A stretch of 64,000 nt of DNA from positions 248,001 through 312,000 of the forward strand of contig NZ_JABAHZ010000005.1 of assembly GCF_012641265.1 (NCBI RefSeq), read 5' to 3'. The stretch comes from Chitinophaga eiseniae (lineage in GTDB: Bacteria > Bacteroidota > Bacteroidia > Chitinophagales > Chitinophagaceae). The position numbers were made by a program, and so were the translations under genes. Of this stretch, positions 19,101 to 28,400 are shown in pieces. The notes under the pieces are model-generated. The model searched no databases. It worked only from the letters and a program-made list of their open reading frames with translations, and was not told the DNA's origin. Position 1 is the stretch's first letter; the number at the start of each line of letters is the position of its first letter.

Positions 19101-22100
19101 CCAACGGCGACTATGGATATGGCGTACAACTGCTGAACAACGCTGATAGCAACAAAATCACCCGTTGTACCATCCTGACAGATACCGAAGGTACCTACTA
19201 CGAATATGCAGGTATTGTGGTAAATGGCAGTGAATCCAGTCCTAACAGTGGTACCAATAATGGTTGCGATGGTAATATCTTCTCAAAAAATACTATCACC
19301 GGTGGATACTATGGCATCACGATCTATGCTGAAACAGCCGCGCCAGCTACCCGCAACAGCATCAGCTACAATACCATCAAAGAGTTTTATGAAACTGGTA
19401 TCTCTGTAAGCTATACTACGAACACCCTGGTAGATCACAACGATATTTCCAGGCCAGGACGTACCAATAACAGTTATTCTGTATACGGTATCAGCGTAGA
19501 AAGTAAATCGGCAGATGTAGTGGTAAGCAATAACCGCATCCACAACATGCTTGGTGGTTCGCCTACTTCCACCTCTTCTGTATACGGGATCGAGTTTTCG
19601 TATGCAGATGCCACCGCTACCAATCCTGCCAAAGTTTTCAATAACGTGGTGTATGATTTCCGCGGACAGGGTACACAGTACGGTTTCTCCAACTACAGCG
19701 CTGATTACATTTACTACTATCACAACACCATTGTGCTGAACGATAGTAAAAATACGTCTTCCAACACCACCACCGGTTTATATCAGTCAGGTACTGCTAC
19801 CGGTATACAGTTCTTCGACAATATACTCGACATCAGCAGAGCCGGTAAAGGCAGCAGAACAGGTGTGAGCATTGCCGCCAGCACCGTGATGACCTCCAAC
19901 TACAATGACATCTTTGTAAAAAGTGATTTCAATACCGCCTATACCGGTGTAGCAGGTTCCAACTATGCTACACTGGCGGCATGGACAGCCGGCACCAAAC
20001 TGGATAGCAACTCACTGGCCGTTCCGCCTGTATTTGCAGATCCTGTTGCCGGCAACTTTGCCCCGGTAATATCTCCCCTTGACAACACCGGTAAATCAGT
20101 AGGCATTACCACAGATATCCTGGGTGCAAGCAGGAGTACTACCAAACCAGATATGGGCGCTTATGAAGTAAGCGTACCTAATTGCAGCAAACCGGTAGTA
20201 CCGGGAACTTCTACGGTGTTCCCACTTACCCCGGTATGCATGGGCACCGACATTAAACTGGACCTGACAGGCAATAGTACCGGTGGTACCCAAACCTATC
20301 AGTGGCAACGTTCCGCATCGGCTTCCGGTCCATGGGTAAACGCCAGCGATACGCAGTATGTAAGTGTATTCAATACTACCATCAGTATCGAAAACTACTA
20401 TCGCTGCCGGATTATATGCGGAGGTACAGACACGGCCTATTCCACTACGGTAAAGGCTAACCTGAATCCGCCATTGCTGGCTGGTGTGTATACCATTAAC
20501 CCTGCGTTACCTACCAGTACTACCAACTTCCAGTCGTTCAGCAGCGCTGTTTCCAAACTGGAATGCGGTATAGCCGGTCCCGTTACCTTCCTCGCAAAAG
20601 CAGGTACCTATACCGAGCAAATTACCATGCATCATATCCCCGGTGCGTCTGCGGTGAACAGGGTTACCTTTAGCAGCGAAACCGGCAATGCCGCTGCTGT
20701 AACGCTGACCTACACCGGTACCAGCGCACTGAACTATGTGCTGAAGCTGGATAGTGTGGACTATGTTACCTGGAAAGCGATCACTGTAAAACCAGCAGGT
20801 ACCACCAATGCAAGAGGCGTGGTGTATACCAACACGTCCTCCTATGACAGTATCAGCGCCTGTATCATTCCTTTACCGGCTACTACCAGCACAGGAACAA
20901 CGGTGAGCGGTATATACGGCGACGAATGTACCGGTACGGGCAACGTGATCAGTGGTAATATCATCAGTAACGGATCTAATGGTATCTACTGGTCGGGCGC
21001 TTACAGCGCTGTTACGCCAGGCCTGGTACTGGACAGTAACAAACTGGACCAGTCGTATGTAAACGGCATCTATGCAGAATATACCGACAGCCTGATCATT
21101 CAGCGCAACCAGGTGAGTATGAGCGGCAACCTCGCGTCCGATGCTTATGGCATCCATGCGGATAACGCCAACGGTTATATTATTTCCGGCAACAAAGTTA
21201 CTATCAACAATACCGCCGACGACATCCACGGCATCTACCTGGAAAATGCAAATGCTAATGCAGGTATAAAAGGACTGGTATCCGGCAACCGGATCATTAC
21301 ACGAGGAAATATTACCGGGGACGTACGCGGTCTGGAACTTTACCAGGTGGATGCTGCCACGATTTCCAACAACGTGATCAGCGTGAAAGCCAGTGGTACC
21401 AATGCCTATGGCATTTACAGCGGAAGCAGTTCCAATCTTAATTACTATAACAACTCGGTGCTGAACAGCGGTGTTACTACGGATGATAACTACGCTGCTT
21501 ATTTCAGTCATACCTCCACCTATTATGGCAATGTGAAGATTAAGAACAACATCTTCGCATCAGATACCAGCGGTGTGGCGATGTATGTGGCCGACCCGCT
21601 TTACCTGAAAAGCGATTACAATACGCTATATACAAAAGGTACCGTACTCGTAAAACAGGAAACGCCCGCCGGCAGCTATGCCACACTGCATGAATATATC
21701 AGCGCAGATACCCTTGATATCAACTCGATTGTTTACAAACCTGCTTTTGTAAATGATACCACGCTGCAACCTGCCATTGCCGACCCTGAAGTATGGGCCA
21801 TCCATGGTCGTGGTGTGCAGATAGAAGGTAACGACAAAGATATCAACGGCGCATTCAGACCGGTTAAGCTGACCGAAGGCGTACCGGATATGGGCGCTTA
21901 TGAGTTCCTGCCAACAGCTGTACCACCGGTGTTACCCGCCTTCCCCGCCACACCGGCGCCGGGTGTTACACAGACATTTATGTTTGGTACAGATACGGTT
22001 ACAAAAATCACCTGGAATCCGGGTACTGCTATCCCCACCAACATAGCAGTAAGACGTTACTCCGGTATTAAGCCGCCTAACCTGGCTAACGGTACCGCAC

Positions 22101-25084
22101 ATATGTATTTCTATACAGATGTGGATGTAACACCTGCCAACGGCCAATACAATTTTAATATCGATCAGTTCTATCTCGATCCATGGCAGGGATTTATCAG
22201 GCGTCAGAAAGACATCAGGATGGGCCGTACTGACAATGCCAATACCTGGATAGTGGATTCGGTGAGCCATGTATACGATATCCCGAACGTGATCAGGGAT
22301 AGCTCGCTGCACTTCCTGGATAAATTTACCGGGTTGAACGGCGGCGACAACAATACGCAATTGTTACAACCGGCCGACAGTTCCAACAGGGGCACCCGGT
22401 TCTGGGTAGGCTATGGCCATCACCAGTTCTTCTCCGGCGATAACTCGCAGAACATGGTATTGTACCTCAATGCGCAGGATTCTGCCAATGTTACCGTTCG
22501 TATCAACGGCACCAGCTGGGAACGTGTATATCATATTCCGGCCAATAAAACCATCACTACGGAGATTATACCAAAGAACGGACTGAATGATGCCCGTCTC
22601 ATAGAAGAAGGCTTGTCCGATAAAGGCATCAGTATAGAAAGTGATGTGCCCATTGTTGCCTATGCGCATATCTATGGCAGCGCTTCTTCCGGCGCCACCA
22701 TGCTATTGCCGGTAGGCACCTATGGATATGAATATGCCACCATGTCGTCGAGACAGAATTACAGTACCGATACCTATTCCTGGTTCTATGTGATCGCCGA
22801 CTATGACAACACCAAGGTAGAAATTACACCTTCGGTACCAACATTGGCCGGCAAGCCAGCCAATACAACGTTCACGGTTACACTGAATAAAGGTGAAGTG
22901 TACCAGGTACTGGGTGCTATGATGCCAGGCGGCGGCAGTGAAGGATATGATTTGTCGGGCAGCCGTGTAAGATCGGTGCTCAACGAAGATGGCAAATGTT
23001 ACCCGATGGCCGTATTCTCCGGCAGCAGCCGTACCGGCATTGGTTGTGGCGGATCAACAGGCAGCTCGGGCGACAACCTGATCCAGCAAAACTTCCCATC
23101 ACAGGCATGGGGTAAAAAGTACCTCACCGCCCCCACTTCCAACAGCAGCGGCGCCAGCTCCTTTATGACCAATATATACCGCGTGCTGGTGAAAGACCCT
23201 GCTACCCAGGTAAAAGTAAATGGTATGGTGTTAACAGGTTTGATCAATAACCGGTTCTACCAGTTTGAAAGCAACAGCGCTGACAATATCGAGGCTAATC
23301 AGCCTATTATGGTAGCCCAGTATATGTCGTCCAGCGGAGCCTGTACCAATACCAACGGTGATGGCGATCCGGAAATGATCTATCTGAGCCCGGTAGAACA
23401 GGGTATCAAAAAAGTAGGGCTGTACCGTAATACACAGGAAGCCATCAACATCAATTACCTGACCCTTATTATACCAACAGCAGGTGTGTCCTCCCTGCTC
23501 ATCGATGGCAGCGCTACCTTCGACCATAGTTATCCGCATCCTAATGCCACAGGCTATACGGTAGTGGTGAAACGCTGGCCTGCCGCACCGGCACAGTGTA
23601 CCGTTACCAGCGACTCTGCATTTACTGCTATCACCTATGGCCTCGGAAGCGTAGAAAGCTACGGCTACAACGCCGGTACTTTGGTGAAAAATCTGAACAT
23701 CCTGCCTTCATTCAACAACGTAATGAATAACAGTGGTCAGAATAACACCTATACCTGTGCTAAAACACCATTCCGGTTCTCTATGCTGATACCGGTGAAA
23801 CCAACCAGCATCACCTGGAAATTCAGCCAGGTAGCCAGCCTGTCTCCTAAAACAGATATCGTACAGAACAACCCGGTACCGGTAGATTCTATGATCAGCA
23901 ATGAGCGTAAATACTATCGCTTCACCGTACCTGCAGATTACATTTTCAGTAAACCGGGTATGTACGATGTGCCTATCCTGATTTCACATCCCGATATAGA
24001 AAGCTGCAGCAATAGCTTTGAAAGCATCCTGCAGATTAAAGTGATTCCTGCGCCTGTGGTGAACTTCAGCGTTGACTACACCGGCTGCTTAAATGACGGC
24101 GCCCTGTTCAAAGGAACCGCCGCTACCAGTAACGGTGTGGCTATCAGTAGCTGGAATTGGAACTTCGGCGACTCTACTCTGGGTACCGCAAAAGACACCC
24201 TGAAACACTACAGGTATCCAGGCGTAAAACAGGTAAAACTGAGCATTGTAGCGGCTGAAGGCTGTGTAGGCGACACCACCAAAGAAGTGGAAGTATACGC
24301 TCCTGCTATTGCCCGGATCGAAAAAGACTCCATGACGGTTTGCAGTGGCACTAACGTGACCCTGTCTGCCAAAAACCCGGAACCGGGCGTACTGTACAAC
24401 TGGTACGACGCACCAGTAGCAGGTAACCTGCTATATACCGGAAGCGACTATACGATTAATAATATCGCGGCCGATGGCACCTACTATCTCGAAACACTCA
24501 CCCACGGATGTCCTGGTGCATTCCGCGCCAAAGCCGTCGTGCATGTGTTGCCGGTACTTGCTACCCCGGTGGTAACGGTAGACAGCGTAGGCGTGAATAT
24601 GATCCGGTTTAAATGGAAGGCAATAGCCAACGCCACCGGTTATGAGGTATCTGTTGACGGTGGCACCACCTGGACCCTGCCTTCATCCGGCAGAGAAGGA
24701 CTGGTACACATTATCAGCGGCTTACAACCGGTGCAGACCGTGAAACTGATCGTACGCGCAAAAGGCTGCGAAGATAAGGAATCACTGCCGGCAGAAGGTA
24801 AAACGTTACCTGACGGCATCTACATTCCAAATACGTTTACGCCAAACAACGATGGTAAAAATGACGTGCTGCTGGTATATGGCTATATCATCAAACAAAT
24901 GCACATGGCCATTTTTGACCAGTGGGGCGAAAAAGTCTTCGAGTCCAACAACCAGACAACAGGATGGGATGGCCAATACAAAGGAAAAGCATTGCCTTCC
25001 GGCGTGTACATCTATGTATGTCATCTCACCCTTACCGATGGAAGTAAAACAGAAAAGAAAGGAGTTATTAACCTGATCCGTTAA
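16157..25084 (+). CDS. Giant T9SS type B substrate: three beta-helix modules, IgGFc-binding-like, PKD and CHU_C domains
   Basis: Predicted secreted surface protein of 2975 residues. The signal peptide ends near residue 29 (RLSAQ). A beta-rich N-terminal region runs to about 222. Three tandem modules of about 560 residues follow (about 223-780, 782-1338, 1342-1918), each an Ig-like CxGxxVxLxL...YQWQ domain, then TIN(K/P)xLPxxxTNFxSF, a right-handed parallel beta-helix rich in Asn/Gly/Ser/Thr, and the closing motif PD(I/M)GAYE. An IgGFc-binding-protein-like domain (WVGYGHHQFF, IVAYAHIYGSASSG) covers about 2076-2520, a PKD domain about 2633-2715 (WNWNFGDS), an Ig-like domain to about 2802, a fibronectin-III-like domain to about 2885, and a CHU_C/type B sorting domain 2886-2975 (IPNTFTPNNDGKNDVL). 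Role likely adhesion or glycan contact. Confidence 0.9.
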   Translation: MRNCTVRYLYKTTLLIGVLLMLVARLSAQTDISIGNSTSGNTDLGYPCPMQDYYEGSRAQFLYRASELHKAGMAPGVISGLKFNVLNLNATDTVEQYTIKIGVTSDTTLSSTTWITVSNQVYGPVDYLPKTGINIFTFSSNFFWNGTDNIVVEICNGAPDSDTRTTYTHNPEIPFTTGLPFNGSHTYRTDGLNYLCGTTSTSNSGNMTTRPDIKFSWTPAVACTGTPTPGTATASTSTVCMNGQVVVTLSGTTIASGLHYQWQSSPNNSTWTDIPNDTTNRLETTQIVTTYYRCKVTCTTTNASAISSSATVTSPLAVSGTFTINKALPTGGTNFASFNDAYNSIKCGINGPVIFNVAAGGSAYNEQLLISPVPGASATNTITFNGNGDTLTYSGTSSSPAVIKLSDADYFTFNNLVIKPIGTNNGWGVHLTNDADYNSIRNCTFLLDTTSSSTSNAGIVISNSTSATSTGEAKCDFNTFADNNINGGYYGIVLTGSNTFANGNNKLINNKISNFYSYGIYVTGSFNTLIENNIISRPTRSNVTSFYGIYFTDLSTKANITRNIIRNPFGGAPNSTSTAHGIYFSSTDALSQLENVVSNNLLHNFTGKGDVYGIYNSGSDNVWYYHNTIALDGASTTSATYTTRGFYQTSKADGVEFVNNLISVTRTGGGSKYCVYFSATNGTIHANRNDYYLAATGGTNNVGYYGANNASLLDWQTASKQDSNSVSSNPLFVSVSSGNYQPANASIDNKGTPVNITVDINNATRSTTTPDIGAYEFTPGPCVTPPLGGNAQVSPSVICVNRKVSLTLTDNTIGLGQTYQWQKSATATGTYTPVGGLLTNPDTVITAVTTSWYRVAVTCSGNTAYSQPILLTVNQAFPAGSYTINKNIPASATNFISFNAAKAAMECGIQGPIVLNVAPASGPYLEQLVLDSIAGTSAVNTITFNGNGNTIKFAPADGNERAVIKLHSADHIVFDSLVIDATNGDYGYGVQLLNNADSNKITRCTILTDTEGTYYEYAGIVVNGSESSPNSGTNNGCDGNIFSKNTITGGYYGITIYAETAAPATRNSISYNTIKEFYETGISVSYTTNTLVDHNDISRPGRTNNSYSVYGISVESKSADVVVSNNRIHNMLGGSPTSTSSVYGIEFSYADATATNPAKVFNNVVYDFRGQGTQYGFSNYSADYIYYYHNTIVLNDSKNTSSNTTTGLYQSGTATGIQFFDNILDISRAGKGSRTGVSIAASTVMTSNYNDIFVKSDFNTAYTGVAGSNYATLAAWTAGTKLDSNSLAVPPVFADPVAGNFAPVISPLDNTGKSVGITTDILGASRSTTKPDMGAYEVSVPNCSKPVVPGTSTVFPLTPVCMGTDIKLDLTGNSTGGTQTYQWQRSASASGPWVNASDTQYVSVFNTTISIENYYRCRIICGGTDTAYSTTVKANLNPPLLAGVYTINPALPTSTTNFQSFSSAVSKLECGIAGPVTFLAKAGTYTEQITMHHIPGASAVNRVTFSSETGNAAAVTLTYTGTSALNYVLKLDSVDYVTWKAITVKPAGTTNARGVVYTNTSSYDSISACIIPLPATTSTGTTVSGIYGDECTGTGNVISGNIISNGSNGIYWSGAYSAVTPGLVLDSNKLDQSYVNGIYAEYTDSLIIQRNQVSMSGNLASDAYGIHADNANGYIISGNKVTINNTADDIHGIYLENANANAGIKGLVSGNRIITRGNITGDVRGLELYQVDAATISNNVISVKASGTNAYGIYSGSSSNLNYYNNSVLNSGVTTDDNYAAYFSHTSTYYGNVKIKNNIFASDTSGVAMYVADPLYLKSDYNTLYTKGTVLVKQETPAGSYATLHEYISADTLDINSIVYKPAFVNDTTLQPAIADPEVWAIHGRGVQIEGNDKDINGAFRPVKLTEGVPDMGAYEFLPTAVPPVLPAFPATPAPGVTQTFMFGTDTVTKITWNPGTAIPTNIAVRRYSGIKPPNLANGTAHMYFYTDVDVTPANGQYNFNIDQFYLDPWQGFIRRQKDIRMGRTDNANTWIVDSVSHVYDIPNVIRDSSLHFLDKFTGLNGGDNNTQLLQPADSSNRGTRFWVGYGHHQFFSGDNSQNMVLYLNAQDSANVTVRINGTSWERVYHIPANKTITTEIIPKNGLNDARLIEEGLSDKGISIESDVPIVAYAHIYGSASSGATMLLPVGTYGYEYATMSSRQNYSTDTYSWFYVIADYDNTKVEITPSVPTLAGKPANTTFTVTLNKGEVYQVLGAMMPGGGSEGYDLSGSRVRSVLNEDGKCYPMAVFSGSSRTGIGCGGSTGSSGDNLIQQNFPSQAWGKKYLTAPTSNSSGASSFMTNIYRVLVKDPATQVKVNGMVLTGLINNRFYQFESNSADNIEANQPIMVAQYMSSSGACTNTNGDGDPEMIYLSPVEQGIKKVGLYRNTQEAININYLTLIIPTAGVSSLLIDGSATFDHSYPHPNATGYTVVVKRWPAAPAQCTVTSDSAFTAITYGLGSVESYGYNAGTLVKNLNILPSFNNVMNNSGQNNTYTCAKTPFRFSMLIPVKPTSITWKFSQVASLSPKTDIVQNNPVPVDSMISNERKYYRFTVPADYIFSKPGMYDVPILISHPDIESCSNSFESILQIKVIPAPVVNFSVDYTGCLNDGALFKGTAATSNGVAISSWNWNFGDSTLGTAKDTLKHYRYPGVKQVKLSIVAAEGCVGDTTKEVEVYAPAIARIEKDSMTVCSGTNVTLSAKNPEPGVLYNWYDAPVAGNLLYTGSDYTINNIAADGTYYLETLTHGCPGAFRAKAVVHVLPVLATPVVTVDSVGVNMIRFKWKAIANATGYEVSVDGGTTWTLPSSGREGLVHIISGLQPVQTVKLIVRAKGCEDKESLPAEGKTLPDGIYIPNTFTPNNDGKNDVLLVYGYIIKQMHMAIFDQWGEKVFESNNQTTGWDGQYKGKALPSGVYIYVCHLTLTDGSKTEKKGVINLIR

Positions 25085-25093
25085 AGCAGTTGT

Positions 25094-25450
25094 ATGAAAA
25101 AAATCAGCATAGCAAAACTGTTATTGTTTGCCACCGGATATATGATGTTGCATTGGCCCTGCGCCAATGCAACTACCCCGGTCTTCCGGCAGGAACTGGA
25201 CACTATATCCATGAACAGCCGGTCAGTACTGGTGTATCCTAACCCGGTGATGGCAGCCCTGAATATACAGTCGCGCAAACCTATTCAGCAACTAATACTC
25301 TACGCCATGGATGGCAGAACCATTAAAAAAGTTGCCACGCGCGGTAAACGCAACCAGCTGTATGTGCAGGATATAAAGAGTGGAGCATATATGCTGAACA
25401 CCATCTTTGAAGATGGTACCAGGACGTCGAAGATGATCATCAAACAGTAG
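25094..25450 (+). CDS. Small protein consisting of a signal peptide and a T9SS type A sorting domain
   Basis: 118 residues: signal peptide to about residue 27, a linker of roughly 20 residues, then a Por secretion-system C-terminal (type A) domain. That domain has LVYPNPVMAALNIQ, IQQLILYAMDGRTIKKVA and SGAYMLNTIFEDGTR...SKMIIKQ, in the right order and at normal size. There is no room for a cargo domain. The gene sits 9 bp after the giant substrate and 27 bp before the second type B substrate. It could be a surface anchor subunit, a T9SS decoy or a remnant whose cargo was lost; the frame is intact and I favour a functional small protein. Confidence 0.85.
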   Translation: MKKISIAKLLLFATGYMMLHWPCANATTPVFRQELDTISMNSRSVLVYPNPVMAALNIQSRKPIQQLILYAMDGRTIKKVATRGKRNQLYVQDIKSGAYMLNTIFEDGTRTSKMIIKQ

Positions 25451-25477
25451 TCATTTCAATATGAAAAATTGAAGCAG

Positions 25478-28400
25478 ATGTCAACCAAGCTAATATATTA
25501 CAAAGCACATTTGATTGCCATATCCCTCATCCTGTTTGAGTTCGTAGCCAATGTTGCATACGCCCAGAATCTTTCCAACAAAGGGAAAGATTTCTGGGTG
25601 GGCTACGGACACCATCAGTTTATGGAAATGGGTCAGAGCAACAGCCAGGAAATGATCCTGTACCTCAGTGCTGAACAGCCGGCTACGGTTACCGTTAGCA
25701 TCACCGGTACTACCTGGACGCGTACTTACAACATCCCGGCCAATACCGTGATTGCATCGGACCTGATTCCAAAATCAGGCGCCATTGATGCCAGGCTTTA
25801 TTCCCTCCCGCCTTCTTTTGGCGGCACTGGCGGGGAAGGCATTTTTACCGGTAAGTCTATTCACATACAAAGCAATGTACCCATCGTAGCGTATGCGCAT
25901 ATCTATGGCAGCGCCTCTTCCGGCGCTACCATGCTTATGCCGGAAGAAACCTGGGGCTACTCCTATATTTCAGTCAACAGTATGCAGAACTATGCAGATG
26001 ATTGTTTTTCCTGGATGTTTGTAATTGCCAACCAGAATAATACCGTGGTGGAAATTACCCCTTCGGTACTTACCCGTAATGGTCGCCCTGCTGGCGTACC
26101 TTTTACGGTTACGCTGAACCGTGGCGATATTTACCAGCTGGTAGGCGCCTCACTTGGCGGTGGCGTTGGGCGTCAGTTGACTGGTACCACTATCAAGTCT
26201 ATCGGCAACCCTATGGGGCAATGTTACCCCGTAGCGGTATTCTCCGGCAGCAGCCGTACCGCCATCACCTGTAACAACACCAGTAGCAGCGGTGATAATA
26301 ATATCCAGCAGATCTTTCCATTCCAGGCATGGGGTAAACACTATCTGACAGCACCGACTTCAGATGATGCTATACCCGCTACGCTGCAGTTTAACATTTA
26401 TAAAGTAGCGGTAAAAGATCCTACTACTATTGTAAAACGAAATGGCGTCACTCTCACCGGCCTGATCGCCAATTCATACTATGAGTTTGTCAGCAATACG
26501 GCCGATTACATTGAATCTAACAAACCTGTGCTGGTAGCACAGTTCATGTCATCGTCGGGCGCCTGTGGCAATAACAGCGGACTTGGCGATCCGGAGATGG
26601 TATACTTAAGCCCGGTGGAACAGGCCATTAAAAGAATAGGCTTTTATCGCAACGACCGGGAGTTTATAGAAGTCAACTATCTCACCATGATCATCCCTAC
26701 GGCTGGCCTTACCTCTCTGCGGATAGATGGCAGCCCCTTATATGACTTCGCTTATCCGCACCCTAACCTCAACGGGTATACGGTAGTGATAAAGCGATGG
26801 CCGGCCGCTCCCGCGCAATGTATTGTAAGCAGCGACTCCGCATTTACCGCCGTTACCTATGGTTTGGGCAGTGTGGAAAGCTACGGTTACAACGCCGGTA
26901 CGCTGATCAACAACCTCAACGCGGTAGGATCTATCCATAACAGTTATGATACCTCTAAAACATCTAATGACTTCACCTGTACCAATACACCGGTAGAGCT
27001 GTCCATTTTAATGGCTTATAAACCCACCAAAATGGTGTGGAAGCTCAGCTCCCTTGGCACTGTTATTACACCGAATGCAGATGTAACGGTGAACGCACCG
27101 GTAAGTACCGGCACAGTGCTGATCAATGGTATCACCTACTATAAATACTCCTTGCCCGGCACTTACCAGTTCAGCACTATCGGAGAATATGATATCCCGG
27201 TAATGTCAACACATCCCAGCATAGAAAATTGTACGAACACCGAAAAAGTAGGCTTTACTATATTGGTGAAAGGCAAGCCCCGCGCCGTAATGACCTATGC
27301 GCATACCGGCTGTACGCTGGACACGGTATATTTTAAGGGAGATACCAGCCTGAAAGATCCGTTGATTGACCGCTGGAACTGGGAATTCCCGGGGGCGGTA
27401 AAAGATAGCGGCATAAAGGTAGGCAAAGTATTCCCCGTAGGCACTGCCGCCATAAAGTTGACCGTTATATCAAAAGATGGTTGTGTGGGAGACACCGCCT
27501 TCCAGGTGGCTACCGTAGCTAAGCCAGTAGCAACATTCACTACCGATGCAGCTTCGCTCTGCGAAGCCGGCGTGTTAAAAATTACCGACAACTCCACATA
27601 CGGCGGCACCGCTGCACTGAAATCGTGGTACTGGAACTTTGGTAACGACTCTGTATTAACTGCCACTACCGGCGCCGCACAAACGATTACCTACAAAGAT
27701 CACAATACCTACACCATAAAGCATGTAGTAAAAGTAAGTGACCTATGTGTAAGCGACACTGTGTCCAAAACCGTAACGGTATACGCCAAGCCCACACCGC
27801 TATTCAGCTATCCTGGCGATTGCCTGCCTGTTGGAGGTTTGGTACAGTTTACCAGCGGAGCCACGGTACCGGATGCGCAAACACTGACTGCACATGCATG
27901 GAATTTCGGGGACGCCAATGCCACGGGAACAAACCCGAATACGTCTGTACTGAAAGATCCTACGCATGCCTATACGAAGTTTGGCACTTATTCCATTAAA
28001 TACAGTGTTACTACCGATAAAGGCTGTACGAAAGATACTATGGTAACGGCTATCTTTAAACTAAAACCACAGCTCGCGTACGCGGCACTGACCGGTGTTT
28101 GTGTAAATACGCCGGGCACAGTAGCCATTGGTAAAGCCACCATCCAGAACGGCGTAACCGGAAAGGGCTACTACCGCGGACCAGCCACCGATTCAAGTGG
28201 CACCTTTACTCCTTCCATGGCAGGCGCGGGTACGCATACCATCTGGTACATATTTAATACCGATAGTGGTTGCGCCGATTCCATCTCCACCACCATGGTA
28301 GTATATCCTAAACCTGCTGCGGCCTTTACCGCCGCCGCAGATCTATGCCTGGGTCAAAACACCACCTTCACCGACCAGTCAACTATTTCCACCGGTAGCA

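Noticed and set aside
20873..21511. 212-codon minus-strand open frame inside the giant gene
   Set aside because: It is antisense to the beta-helix repeats; the translation is Val/Ile-rich shadow sequence without family features.
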